From: an uncultured Bacteroidales bacterium
GTDB lineage: Bacteria; Bacteroidota; Bacteroidia; Bacteroidales; Muribaculaceae
Assembly: GCA_947644715.1 (NCBI GenBank)
Contig: CANSAP010000002.1
Location: 1 to 64,000 of the forward strand
Length of the DNA stretch: 64,000 bases
Direction of reading: 5' to 3'
Position numbers and translations under genes: made by a program. Positions 19,418 through 30,038 of the stretch are shown piece by piece (position 1 is the stretch's first letter; the number at the start of each line of letters is the position of its first letter). The notes beneath the pieces were generated by a model. It did no database searches and was not told the DNA's origin. It worked only from the letters and a program-made list of their open reading frames with translations.

Positions 19418-22400
19418 ATGAAGAACGTTTGTTTTCACATGAATCGGAAGTTCTGGGCGACAATGGCAATGCTGTTGGCCTTCACGCTTCCCGCTTTAGC
19501 TCAGAAAATCAACGTCCACGGTCACGTGGTCGATGAAACGGGCGAAGAGCTCATCGGTGCTTCCGTAATGGAAAAAGGCACCCAAAACGGCGCTGCAACT
19601 GACTTCGACGGTAATTTTGACCTGTCAGTCAATCCCCACGCAACGCTCGTTGTAAGCTATGTGGGCTATGATCCCCTCGAAGTTCCCGTCGAGGGCAAGC
19701 ACGAGCTCCACATCGTTATGAAGGCTAACTCAACTATGCTGGCTGAAACCGTCGTAATCGGTTACGGCTCAGTGAAGAAGAGCGACGCCACCGGCTCTGT
19801 TTCAGTAGTGCAGCCTGACGAAGTTGAGGCAGGTATCTCCACCTCTGCTCAGGACCTGCTCACCGGCGCAAGCCCCGGTGTGGTTGTTACCAGCTCCGGC
19901 GGTAGCCCTGAAGGTGGCGCTGAAATCCGCATCCGTGGCGGTGCTTCTCTCTCTGCTTCAAATGACCCCCTCATCGTGCTCGACGGTGTGCCCTTGTCAA
20001 ATGACGGCATCAACGGTATGACCAACCCCCTGGCCATGATTTCTCCCGACAACATCGAGAGCATGACCATCCTTAAGGATGCTTCCGCAACCGCCATCTA
20101 CGGTTCTCGTGCATCTAACGGTGTGATCATCATCACCACCAAGAAGGGTAAGAGCGGTCGTCCCCAGGTTAACTTCTCCGCAAGCGTAAAGGTTGAGACC
20201 GCCCGCAAAAAATGGCAGACCCTCAATGGCGCAGAATTCACCGAAAAGTTCCTCAGCTACTACGGCCCCGATGCCGCTCACTACAATGAAGAGGCTATGG
20301 GCTACCTCGGAACTGCCGACACCAACTGGCAGGATCAGGTGCTCCGCACTTCAGTTTCTCAGGACTACAACCTCTCTATCGGTGGCACCGTAGGCTTCCT
20401 GCCCTATCGCATCAGCGGTTCTTACACCATGAACAACGGTATCCTCAAGGACTCTCAGATGCAGCGTGTGACCGCAGGCTTCAACCTCAACCCGAAGTTC
20501 TTCAACGGTCTTCTCCAGATCAACGCTTCTGCAAAGGGTTACTACATCCGCAACAAATGGAGTGACAACGGCGCCGTAGGTGCAGCTATCGCTTACAACC
20601 CCACCCTCCCCGTTTACTCCAACATCCCCACCGGCAACGCTGACTTCCCCTACTTCTACAACGGATACTCAACCGTGACCGGCAACAACCAGGCTTTCAA
20701 CATCAACGCAACCCGCAACCCGGTTTCTTACTTCGGCAGCAAGAACAACTACTCCGACGTATGGCGTTCTAACGGCAACCTGCAGATCGACTACGCTCTC
20801 CACTTCCTCCCCGACCTGCACGTTAACCTCAACCTCGGTTACGACGTTACCAAGTCAACCGACGACAACTACGTGACCCAGAACTCCCCCATGGCATGGC
20901 ATGACTCTCCCAAGCAGAACGGCGCAGGCTACTACTACCACCAGTACTACGCTTACCGCAACACCATGCTGAACGTTTACCTGAACTATAAGAAGGAATT
21001 CGAAGCCATCTACTCTAACCTCGACGTAACCGCCGGCTACGAATGGCAGCGCTTCGACAACCGCAACCGCAACAACGGTACCGTATTCACCACTCCCGGC
21101 TTCCTCAACCCCGGCGACAATGGCGGTCAGCTCCTCATCGACCAGAGCACCGTTGCTTCTGTTGGCACCTCAAACGCCATCGAAAACTGGCCCTACTACT
21201 CAGGTAACCTCATCCTGATGTCATTCTTCGGTCGCTTGAACTACATCTTCAAGGACACCTACCTGCTCACATTCACTCTCCGTGACGACGGCACCTCCCG
21301 CTTCTCCAAGGACAACCGCTGGGGTCTCTTCCCCGCTTTGGCTCTCGGCTGGAAGATCAACAACATGCCCTTCATGGAAGGCTGGGCTGACAACATGAAC
21401 GAGTTCAAGCTCCGTCTTGGCTGGGGTGTTACCGGTCAGCAGGCTGTAGGCGGCTGGTTCCCCGCAATCCCCGTTTACACTCAGAGCACCCAGGGTTCTT
21501 ACTACCCCAACATCTGGACCGGTACTTACCGCGACGCAAACGGCAACATCATCTCACAGACTTACTACCCCAACGGCTACAACGCCAACCTGAAGTGGGA
21601 GGAAACAACCACTTGGAACGTGGGTGTTGACATGGGCTGGTGGAACAACCGCTTGACCGTAGCCCTCGACTGGTATCTGCGTGACTCCAAGGATCTGCTC
21701 TCTTACATCGCAGTGGCTCCCGGTTCCACCACTACCAACATGCTCGACCAGAACATCGGTACTCTCCGCAACCTCGGTCTTGAAGCCACCATCGGTGCCA
21801 AGCCCGTTATGACTGACGACTTCACTTGGAGCACCAGCTACAACGTTGCATGGAACAAGAACGAAATCACCAAGCTGAACAACGAAGGCACCTACGTGCT
21901 CGCCGGCGGCAACATCTCCGGTGGTACAGGTAACCAGGTGCAGGTTCACCAGGTAGGCTATCCCGCTTACTCATTCATGCTCTACGAGCAGGTGTATGAC
22001 GAAATGGGCAAGCCTATCGAAGGCTGCTATGTTGACCAGGACGGCAACGGCCAGATTGACTCTAACGACCTCGTGATCAAGCACCACAAGGATCCCACCG
22101 TGACCATGAGCTGGAACAACACCTTCTCCTGGAAGAACTGGGACCTCGGTATCTCTCTGCGTGCCTCCATCGGCAACTACGTTTACAACAACGTGCTCGC
22201 CAACAACACCTGCCTCTCAAAGATGTATCAGAATGGTCTGAACAACATGGTTATGACCGACAACTACTTCGAGTCAACCGACAACTACTATTCTGACTAC
22301 TGGTTGGAGAACGCCGGCTTCGTTCGTTGCGACAACATCACCCTCGGCTACACCTGGAGCGACCTGATCAACGGCAACCTCCGCCTCCGTCTCTACGGCG

Positions 22401-22525
22401 CTGTGCAGAACCCCTTCGTGATCACCCGCTACCGCGGCATCGATCCTGAGATTCCCTCCGGCATCGACAACGACGTTTACCCCCGTCCCGTATCCTTCAC
22501 CCTCGGTGTAATCGCCACTTTCTAA
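19418..22525 (+). CDS. SusC/RagA family TonB-linked outer membrane protein
   Basis: INVHGHVVDETGEELIGASVMEKGT; TVVIGYGSVKKSDATGSVSVV; IRIRGGASLSASNDPLIVLDGVP; DASATAIYGSRASNGVIIITTKKG. Confidence 0.95.
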   Translation: MKNVCFHMNRKFWATMAMLLAFTLPALAQKINVHGHVVDETGEELIGASVMEKGTQNGAATDFDGNFDLSVNPHATLVVSYVGYDPLEVPVEGKHELHIVMKANSTMLAETVVIGYGSVKKSDATGSVSVVQPDEVEAGISTSAQDLLTGASPGVVVTSSGGSPEGGAEIRIRGGASLSASNDPLIVLDGVPLSNDGINGMTNPLAMISPDNIESMTILKDASATAIYGSRASNGVIIITTKKGKSGRPQVNFSASVKVETARKKWQTLNGAEFTEKFLSYYGPDAAHYNEEAMGYLGTADTNWQDQVLRTSVSQDYNLSIGGTVGFLPYRISGSYTMNNGILKDSQMQRVTAGFNLNPKFFNGLLQINASAKGYYIRNKWSDNGAVGAAIAYNPTLPVYSNIPTGNADFPYFYNGYSTVTGNNQAFNINATRNPVSYFGSKNNYSDVWRSNGNLQIDYALHFLPDLHVNLNLGYDVTKSTDDNYVTQNSPMAWHDSPKQNGAGYYYHQYYAYRNTMLNVYLNYKKEFEAIYSNLDVTAGYEWQRFDNRNRNNGTVFTTPGFLNPGDNGGQLLIDQSTVASVGTSNAIENWPYYSGNLILMSFFGRLNYIFKDTYLLTFTLRDDGTSRFSKDNRWGLFPALALGWKINNMPFMEGWADNMNEFKLRLGWGVTGQQAVGGWFPAIPVYTQSTQGSYYPNIWTGTYRDANGNIISQTYYPNGYNANLKWEETTTWNVGVDMGWWNNRLTVALDWYLRDSKDLLSYIAVAPGSTTTNMLDQNIGTLRNLGLEATIGAKPVMTDDFTWSTSYNVAWNKNEITKLNNEGTYVLAGGNISGGTGNQVQVHQVGYPAYSFMLYEQVYDEMGKPIEGCYVDQDGNGQIDSNDLVIKHHKDPTVTMSWNNTFSWKNWDLGISLRASIGNYVYNNVLANNTCLSKMYQNGLNNMVMTDNYFESTDNYYSDYWLENAGFVRCDNITLGYTWSDLINGNLRLRLYGAVQNPFVITRYRGIDPEIPSGIDNDVYPRPVSFTLGVIATF

Positions 22526-22564
22526 TTGGTCAACTTTCACACAACGCAATCAAGAAAAGAATTT

Positions 22565-24367
22565 ATGAAATCATATATTAGCAAATTCTTCATGGGTGCG
22601 GCTCTGGCGTGCACGCTCGGCCTCGGCTCCTGCGTAAATGACTTGGACCAGCTCCCTAAGAACCCCACTTCAATTGACCCCGCCAAGTTCCAGGAGAACC
22701 CCAAGGAATACATCGGCGGTGTAATGGCCAAGTGTTACAGCGGCATCGCTGTGTCAGGTCAGTCCGGTGCCGGTGGCGCTGCCGATATCTCCGGTCTCGA
22801 CGGCGGTACCTCCTGCTGGAGCCGTGCTATCTTCATGCTCAATGAGTTCACCACCGACGAATGTCAGTGGATCTGGGCTGACGCCGGCTTGTTCGACCTC
22901 GTTACCAGCACCTGGAGCGATCAGAACGCCAACATCTTCGGCACCTACTCACGTCTCTACACTCACATCGCAATCTGTAACGAGTTCCTTCGTCTCGTTG
23001 CCAACTCCGATTAATATGGCATCTCCTATCCCGAGCAGGCTACCGGCAACCAGGTAAGCCGCGCCGAGGTTAACCAGCTCTGCCTCGAGGCACGCGCTCT
23101 TCGCGACCTCTCTTACTTCTATGTGATTGACCTCTTCGGTAACGCAGCTCTCTGCTGGGATGACCAGGCTGCCGGCACCGACCCCGTGCCCACCACCCGT
23201 AAGGAACTCTTCGACAAGGTGGTTGCCGACCTCGAGTACCTCATCTCCCCCGAAGCCGGTTGGCAGGATTCAGGCATCTACGGCCGTCTGTCAAAAGATG
23301 GTGTTGAGGCTCTGCTCGTTAAGTTCTATCTGAACGCAGAAGTGTTCACCGGCACTGCCCAGTGGCAGAAGTGCTGGGATCACGCTCAGAACGTAATCGC
23401 CCGTCACCAGGGTGGTGGCTTCCAGGGCTCCGGCCTTGCTGAGGACTACCTCTCCCTGTTCTGCGCCAACAACGACATCTTCGCTCCCTTCGGCGCCCTC
23501 AAGGCTCAGAACGAGACTCTCTGGAACATTCCTTACGAGTATCAGATGACCGAGTCCTACGGCGGTTCATTCTTCCTGCTCGCTGCCGCTCTCACCGACA
23601 GCTCAATCGCTACTCCCGGTTGGTTCGGCATCAGCGCTCAGTGGACCTGTATGCACGCCCGCACTCAGTTCGCTCAGACCATGAACTGGGTGACCGAGAA
23701 GACCATCACCGACAAGGATGGCAAGACCACTACCTACATGGGTACTGTTGACGACCGTGCTTACCTCTGGAGCGACGCTTCTCAGGGCTTCAGCATCGAC
23801 AACACTGACTTCACTACCTTCAAGGATGGCTACGTGCCCATCAAGTTCACCAACCTGCAGTGTGACGCCGCTACCGGCCTCATGCCCCGTTGGAACGACC
23901 CCGACACCGGCCTTCCCCGCGCAGGTGTGCATGACCTCAACAACGACAACAACTACGGCATCGAAGCCAACGCTACATTCCCCGACACTGACCTGCCCGT
24001 TATCCGTCTGGCTGAAATCTACCTCAGCGCTGCAGAGGCTAACCTGCGTGGTGGTGTAGGTAACGCTACCGATGGTCTGAAGTATGTGAACTATGTGCGT
24101 GAACGCGCAAAGGCTCCCCGCTTCACTGCCGCTCAGTACACTCTCGCCAACCTCCTCGAGGAGCGCGGTCGTGAGCTCTACTGGGAGAACAACCGTCGTA
24201 CTGACCTCGTGCGCTTCGGCAAGTTCACCTCCGGCTACAACTGGAACTGGAAGAACAATTCTCCCTCCGGCACCAACATCGCCGACTACATGGTGCTCTT
24301 CCCCATCCCCAGCCAGGTACGCTCAGCTTACCCCGCAGGTGTATATCCCCAGAACCCCGGTTATTAA
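22565..24367 (+). pseudogene. SusD/RagB family lipoprotein interrupted by one in-frame TAA (23012-23014)
   Basis: Halves 22565-23014 and 23015-24367 are in the same frame; readable through the stop as ...RLVANSD*YGISYPEQATGNQVSRAEVNQLCLEARALRDLSYFYVIDLFGN; lipobox GLGSCVND. Confidence 0.85.
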
Positions 24368-24400
24368 TTGTCAACCTTACACAAAACAGAATCAACAGAA

Positions 24401-25282
24401 ATGAAAAAGATATCAATCTTACTGGCTCTGATGGTGATGGTAGGCATGGCCTCCACATCATGTAAGCGCGACACTCAGCCGCGTCTCGAGCAGCCCACTG
24501 AGTTTGTGCTCAACACTCCTCCCTTCGCTTCCTCCACTCTGATTCTTTCAGAAGAGGGCACTGTGCAGCTCACCTGCACTCAGCCTAACTACGGCCCCTC
24601 TGTCGTGGCTGACTACACTGTGGAAGTAGCTATCGAGGATCCCACTGTGAACCCCAACGTTCCCACCGAGCGTATCTCTTACACCAACAACTCAGCCGTA
24701 ATCGAGGCTCCCGCCAGCGAAATCGCTATCGCAATGTGCTCCCTGATGGGTGCCGTGAGCGAAGACACTGCCGACAACTACGACCCCTCAGTGCGCCCCG
24801 TGTGGGTGCGTGCCGTGGCTTCCGTAGCCGGTGCTGACTACTCTGAAATCGCTTCCAACTGGGTTAAGCTCGAGCAGGTGCAGCCCTACTTCGCTGTGCC
24901 CGTGCCCGGCAAGCTCTGGCTCATCGGCCAGGCCACCGGTTGGGTAATCGACTTCCCCACCCCCGAGTATATCCTCTATGAGGCTGACGACGCTATCGGC
25001 TCCAAGATTTACTCCGGCACCTTCCCCATCTCCACTGAAGATGCAGCCCTCGGTTTCCGCTTCTTCCTCGAACTCGGCAACTGGGATAACCTCGCAGTGC
25101 AGATTGGTTCCGCTGAATCCAACTTCTGGGAGGAACATGTGGAACTCGATGCTGACGGTGTCTACACCGGCTCCTGCTTCTATGGCCAGGGCAACTGGGA
25201 TCTCATGAACCACCCCGGTGGCAACCTGAAGATGACCGTTGACCTCAACACTATGAAGGTTTACTTTGAAGCTGTAGACTAA
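24401..25282 (+). CDS. SusE-like outer membrane lipoprotein
   Basis: Lipobox ASTSCKRD; EFVLNTPPFASSTLILSEEGTVQLTCTQPNYG; follows SusD. Confidence 0.8.
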   Translation: MKKISILLALMVMVGMASTSCKRDTQPRLEQPTEFVLNTPPFASSTLILSEEGTVQLTCTQPNYGPSVVADYTVEVAIEDPTVNPNVPTERISYTNNSAVIEAPASEIAIAMCSLMGAVSEDTADNYDPSVRPVWVRAVASVAGADYSEIASNWVKLEQVQPYFAVPVPGKLWLIGQATGWVIDFPTPEYILYEADDAIGSKIYSGTFPISTEDAALGFRFFLELGNWDNLAVQIGSAESNFWEEHVELDADGVYTGSCFYGQGNWDLMNHPGGNLKMTVDLNTMKVYFEAVD

Positions 25283-25366
25283 TCATTCACTAAGGGCATG
25301 TCTGCCTCGTCCCCCTTCCGGGGAGACGACGGCAGGCTCCCCCAATCAAAAAGCAAAACCAGAAAT

Positions 25367-26386
25367 ATGAAAAAAATAGCATTTTTTTGCTGCGCCCTTC
25401 TTGCGTTAGGCTTTGCCTCATGTGATGACAAGTCTGACCTGGGCACTATCCAGACCAATCCCCAGCTTCCCGCTGTGGCTGCTTCTGAGGTGCAGCCCGA
25501 GGTCTCTTCCGAGCTGAAGGCCAACGCCCTCAACCTCAACGGTGCTACCGAGATTCCCGCAATCACTTGCGAAGCTCCCGAGAACCTTCCCGCAGGTGCC
25601 GAACTCACTTTCGAGATGGAACTTGCCTCAAAGGCTGACTTCTCCAACGCAATCACTCTGCCCGTAGAGAACGGCAAGGTGTCTGCCACTGCCTGGAACG
25701 AATACTATCGTGAAACTCTGGGTAACAACAACACCCCCCTGCCCAACTACATCCGCTTCGCTGCCTACTTCATCCAGGGCACTCAGCGCGTGCGCGTAGG
25801 CTCTCTCGACACTTGGTACGGCTCCAAGCAGCTTGCTGTGACCCCCGTTACCTTCAACTATGCTACCATGACCTGTAAGGCCGACCAGGGCGACATGCTG
25901 CTGGCTGACTTTAACGGCGACGGCACTTATCAGGGTCTCGTTGTAATCAACGGTGAATACACCTTCTCTTATGACGGCAAGACCTATGGTAAGAAGTCAG
26001 CAACCGTAGTTGAAGAGGGCACCACTCCCTGCACAGTGACCACTGCCGGTGTTTATATCGTAGAGTTCACTCCCGCAACTCTTGGTTATAAAGCCACTAT
26101 CGTACGCAGCCTCGGTGCTATCGGCGACTTCAACAAGTGGGCTAAGCAGACCAACCTCACTCAGAACGGCACCAAGTTCACCGGTGTTGTTGACTTCGGT
26201 GAGACTCTCGAAGGTGACAACACCTTCAAGTTCCGCATGAGCAACAACAACAACCTGACTCTCGGTGGCTTCCAGTATGACATCTTCTTCGGTGGCGCTA
26301 ACATGGACGTTCCCGGTGAGGGTGAGTACGAAATCACTTTTGATTTCTCCACCATCCCCTACGTTTACACCGCAACCAAAAAGTAA
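25367..26386 (+). CDS. SusE/SusF-like outer membrane lipoprotein
   Basis: Lipobox GFASCDDK; C-term GDFNKWAKQTNLTQNGTKFTGVVDF...NTFKFRMSNNNNLTLGG (SusF/CBM-like). Confidence 0.75.
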   Translation: MKKIAFFCCALLALGFASCDDKSDLGTIQTNPQLPAVAASEVQPEVSSELKANALNLNGATEIPAITCEAPENLPAGAELTFEMELASKADFSNAITLPVENGKVSATAWNEYYRETLGNNNTPLPNYIRFAAYFIQGTQRVRVGSLDTWYGSKQLAVTPVTFNYATMTCKADQGDMLLADFNGDGTYQGLVVINGEYTFSYDGKTYGKKSATVVEEGTTPCTVTTAGVYIVEFTPATLGYKATIVRSLGAIGDFNKWAKQTNLTQNGTKFTGVVDFGETLEGDNTFKFRMSNNNNLTLGGFQYDIFFGGANMDVPGEGEYEITFDFSTIPYVYTATKK

Positions 26387-26413
26387 GCACTCCATCCCCT
26401 GAGGGATAATATA

Positions 26414-26455
26414 GAGAGCTGCGCCGGTATCCCCGACGCAGCTCTCCTGTTTTTT
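26414..26455 (+). terminator. Rho-independent terminator ending the SusCD locus
   Basis: gagagctgcg (26414-26423) / cgcagctctc (26437-26446) then ctgtttttt. Confidence 0.75.
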
Positions 26456-26664
26456 ACGCCGTCGGTTTTAACACCGCCGGCTGCGCATATAAACCGTCCG
26501 TAGCCGCGCGAGTGGCCCCGGGCTAATAAAGGGATAGGCGCTCCGCGCCATCAGCGTCGAATCCCTATTTTGACACACCCCCGTTTGCTTCCGGTAGAGT
26601 GTTTACGCACACGCTTAGAGTGTGACACAAGCTGTGGGATATTTTATTGTCAGCTTAGTTGTGT

Positions 26665-27999
26665 TTATTCAGCTTTTAGTTCAGGGTCGCAGACCATACC
26701 CTCAAAAAGATTGTGCAGCTGTGTGTAAGGTCGTAGGACGGTTTCTGAATCTGTTGCGCTAATGAAGTTTAGGCTGTAAATCTGATTGAACAGTCTGATT
26801 AGCGACCTGCCGATTGCGGATGCCATATTCACAGGTACGGCATTTCCGATTTGTTTGTATTTTGCTCCGAGTGAACCTACAAATTCCCATTCGTCCGGAA
26901 AAGTTTGAATGCGGGCATATTCTCTTACTGTCAGAGGACGGGTTTCGTAGGGATGGCACCGTTCTGTCTGTTTTTGCGCCGGTGCACATGTCAGGGTCAG
27001 GCTGGGTTCATCCATAGCAAGTCTACGCGCCATGCCTGTCTTGCCACCGCCCAAAAGATAGCTCCCTTTCATATATGTTTTTGCAACCTCTTCAGGCAAA
27101 TTCCTCCAGTCCCCACCTTCGGGAACAAGCCTCATTACAGCTGTCTTTGATTCAGGATACAGCTGTCCTTCTGAGCCGGGTACATCACATGGGTACAAAT
27201 CACCTTTGAAAAACGCATCCCTGAGTGTACGTAGTTTTTTACTGACATCCGGCCACTGATATGTGACGTGTGGCGCAATGTCATTGCGTATGGCAATTAG
27301 TATAAGGCGTTCCCGCTTTTGCGGTACGTTGTACTGCAAGGCCCGCAGTATGCGCGGTTCAATTAAAGTATAGCCTAATTCAGATATTACGTTTTTGATT
27401 GTCTCCAAAGTGCGTCCGCCATCGTGCTCAAATAATCCTTTGACGTTTTCACCGAGGAAAACTTTGGGTTGAACCTCTTTTACGGCGCGTGCCAATTCAA
27501 AAAATAGTGTGCCGCGGGTTTCTTCAAATCCGAGTCGTTTGCCCGCGTAAGAAAATGCCTGGCATGGGAACCCTCCGGAAAGGAAATCTACTTTTCCTCG
27601 ATAAGGAGTGAAATCGAGGTCATGGATATCACCCTCTACAATATTCCAATCAGGGCGATTTTTGCGAAGAGTGGCACACGCGCTATGGTCAAACTCGTTG
27701 AGAAGCACATGTTTGAACCCTGCTTGCTCCATGCCTAAGGCCAAACCTCCGGCACCCGCAAAAAGCTCAATGGAAGTATAGGTGTGGTTAGGCACAGTAA
27801 GGCGTTCTGCTTCCCACTCAGACTTAAGCATGGCTTGAATCTCCGGGACATCACTTAGTTCATCAATGAGGAAGACTCGTTTACCATTGTCTAAAATATG
27901 TACATGTCGCTTCCCGGAGCGAATCCAGGATTCAACAGTGGCACGGGATACACCTAATAAATCAGCGAAATTATTTATAGAAATATGACTGTGCGGCAT
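26665..27999 (-). CDS. DNA (cytosine-5) methyltransferase with N-terminal HTH
   Basis: SIELFAGAGGLALGMEQAGF, FLSGGFPCQAFSYAGKR, FLGENVKG, QIGNAVPVNMA; N-term NNFADLLGVSRATVESWIRSGK. Confidence 0.92.
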   Translation of the reverse strand: MPHSHISINNFADLLGVSRATVESWIRSGKRHVHILDNGKRVFLIDELSDVPEIQAMLKSEWEAERLTVPNHTYTSIELFAGAGGLALGMEQAGFKHVLLNEFDHSACATLRKNRPDWNIVEGDIHDLDFTPYRGKVDFLSGGFPCQAFSYAGKRLGFEETRGTLFFELARAVKEVQPKVFLGENVKGLFEHDGGRTLETIKNVISELGYTLIEPRILRALQYNVPQKRERLILIAIRNDIAPHVTYQWPDVSKKLRTLRDAFFKGDLYPCDVPGSEGQLYPESKTAVMRLVPEGGDWRNLPEEVAKTYMKGSYLLGGGKTGMARRLAMDEPSLTLTCAPAQKQTERCHPYETRPLTVREYARIQTFPDEWEFVGSLGAKYKQIGNAVPVNMASAIGRSLIRLFNQIYSLNFISATDSETVLRPYTQLHNLFEGMVCDPELKAE

Positions 28000-28000
28000 A

Positions 28001-28747
28001 TTATTTATTAGTCAGTTCAGAAAAACCCTCATATGTGGAGAATGCAAGCAGATAAAGAGCAGTGAGCAGGTTGGAGTGCTCACGAGTCAACTCTTCGTAA
28101 ACAGAATTGCTGAGTTGTAATTCTTTATTTTCGGTGATTACATCTTCTATAATGAGAGGTAATGCCATGCATAGCTTATAAAATGCTTTTGAATCTCCAA
28201 AGACAAGTTCGTAGAATCTGTCCATCGACATCCTGCGTATTTTATTATGAGAGCGCGGCTTTTTATCTAATGTGATGCGCCATATATCATCTTTTGATTT
28301 TTTGGAAATAGCTTCCACAAGATAGCAGGTTGCCATGTCATCATCCAATAATTTTCCCTGCATCTTCATATATGTTTTTTGGGAAGATGCAGAATTCATA
28401 GTGTTATGTTTATTTTTCAGTTCAACATATATGTGTAGGTCATTATTCTCAACATCGAATCCCTCTTTGGGCACGATCCATCCGTTTCCGGCATATTTGA
28501 AAATATTCTGATGGAAATATCCGATTCGATTAGTGTTGGATTTATCAATCTGGCGAAAACATTCGTCAGCAATAGCTTGTTGGATGCTCTTCCCGTAAAC
28601 CTTAGAGTCAAAAGTCAACTTAACAGGGTCAACAACGTTTTCGTTGAATTGAGCCAATGTTATTTCACGCCGATAAGATTTTACGGTAGTTTTAACATGT
28701 TCGTATATGTCTTCGTTTGAGATGAAGCCTAAATTATAATCACGCAT
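28001..28747 (-). CDS. Type II restriction endonuclease, Eco47II-like family
   Basis: FDVENNDLHIYVELKNKHNTMNSASSQKTYMKMQ; adjacent to m5C methyltransferase. Confidence 0.8.
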   Translation of the reverse strand: MRDYNLGFISNEDIYEHVKTTVKSYRREITLAQFNENVVDPVKLTFDSKVYGKSIQQAIADECFRQIDKSNTNRIGYFHQNIFKYAGNGWIVPKEGFDVENNDLHIYVELKNKHNTMNSASSQKTYMKMQGKLLDDDMATCYLVEAISKKSKDDIWRITLDKKPRSHNKIRRMSMDRFYELVFGDSKAFYKLCMALPLIIEDVITENKELQLSNSVYEELTREHSNLLTALYLLAFSTYEGFSELTNK

Positions 28748-28824
28748 ATATGATGTTCTTAAGAGACTGTTGAAAATTATTTAGATAAGTCGCTAATCGC
28801 GCGGGCGCCAAGTTGATGGAGGGG

Positions 28825-29886
28825 TTAGAGGTGGACGAAGTGGCATTTTTGGCAGAAGGGGTGGGGCTTGCCGGCTACCCAGCAGGCTCTTAGGCGTTTG
28901 GCTGCGGGGGAGTTGAGGGTGGCGAGCACTCCGGCTTCCGTTACGTTGCCGAAGCTGTATTCTTTTGAGAAGGGCTTGGCGCAGCAGGGGGGTATCTCGC
29001 CGTCGAAGTTAATCTGGAAGTGGTTCCAGGTCAGGGGACATTTGCGTATGCCGGGGTTGCCGGGGAAGTCGAGTCCGGTCACCTCTACGTCGGGAGATTC
29101 GGCTGCGGCGGCGCGGGTTTGGTTGAGCACTTCCAGGAATTCGGGGGTGCTGAAGAATTCGTAGTAGTCTGAGGGTATGTCGGTGACGCTGGCGAGGTTG
29201 AAGTATGTGAAGTTGGCGTAGCGCACTCCGTGGGCTTGTGCGAAGCGGACTACGTCGGGCATCATCATGTAGTTCAGTTTGGTGATGACCATGTTGAACA
29301 TGAGGTCGACGTTGTTGGCACGCGCCAAGGGTGCTACCCGGTCGATGTTTTCGACGAGCATGCTGAAGCTGGCGCCGTGGCGGATGCGTTCGTAGCCTTC
29401 GCCTATGCCGTCGATTGAGATCTGCACGGTGTCAATGAGGGGGAGCAGCGGAGTGATTTTGTCGATGAATCCGGGTATGTTTGCGTTGGTGGATATCATT
29501 ATGACGATTGACTTTTTGCGCTGCTTGATGTAGCGGGCGACTTCGAGCAGGTGAGGGGCGAAGAGGGTTTCTCCGAGTCCTGTCAGGCCGATTGATTGCA
29601 GGTAGGGGTAGCATTCGTCGACGATTCGGAATGCGAGTTCTTTGCTCATGTTGCCTTGCGACATTTCGCGTCCGTAGGCGTATTCTCGCGGGCAGGTCAC
29701 GCAGTGCAGGTTGCAACGGTTTGTGAGTTCGAGCATCAGGGTTGTGGGGTAGGGTATATCCCGGGAGGCGTCGGTGCGTGACATGAATGCGCGACGGGTC
29801 AGGTTGCGGGTGAAGCGCAGCAGGTCAGCGTTCAGTCGTGTGCGGGATATTATGCCGAAAATCTTGCGGAATTTGCGTGAGTTCAT
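28825..29886 (-). CDS. Radical SAM/SPASM domain protein
   Basis: LTNRCNLHCVTCPRE (CxxxCxxC-type); C-term CPLTWNHFQINFDGEIPPCCAKP...FCQKCHFVHL. Confidence 0.85.
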   Translation of the reverse strand: MNSRKFRKIFGIISRTRLNADLLRFTRNLTRRAFMSRTDASRDIPYPTTLMLELTNRCNLHCVTCPREYAYGREMSQGNMSKELAFRIVDECYPYLQSIGLTGLGETLFAPHLLEVARYIKQRKKSIVIMISTNANIPGFIDKITPLLPLIDTVQISIDGIGEGYERIRHGASFSMLVENIDRVAPLARANNVDLMFNMVITKLNYMMMPDVVRFAQAHGVRYANFTYFNLASVTDIPSDYYEFFSTPEFLEVLNQTRAAAAESPDVEVTGLDFPGNPGIRKCPLTWNHFQINFDGEIPPCCAKPFSKEYSFGNVTEAGVLATLNSPAAKRLRACWVAGKPHPFCQKCHFVHL

Positions 29887-29920
29887 GAGTCGTGTGCAGG
29901 GCGTTTTTGGAAGCCTTATG

Positions 29921-29928
29921 CAAAGGTA
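29921..29928 (-). promoter_or_regulatory. -7 element TACCTTTG for radical SAM gene
   Basis: caaaggta on + strand upstream of the 29886 start. Confidence 0.5.
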
Positions 29929-29960
29929 CGAATAAAAATCAGGGTGGCAAAGCGGGCGTG

Positions 29961-29997
29961 AGAAAAAGAAGAGGCCGCCGTTGCGGGCGACCTCTTC
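29961..29997 (-). terminator. Terminator of fba
   Basis: Minus strand gaagaggtcgcc / ggcggcctcttc followed by TTTTTCTC. Confidence 0.65.
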
Positions 29998-30038
29998 GTG
30001 TGTATGTTTTTTTAGAACTTCTGTTGGTCTAAAACAGA

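Noticed and set aside
23012-23014. Stop-codon recoding of TAA
   Set aside because: TAA terminates many other genes in the window normally and no recoding signal is apparent; mutation or sequencing error is simpler
23123-24367. Independent gene starting at ATG 23123
   Set aside because: Continuous in frame with upstream SusD sequence and lacks signal peptide; better explained as the 3' part of the interrupted susD
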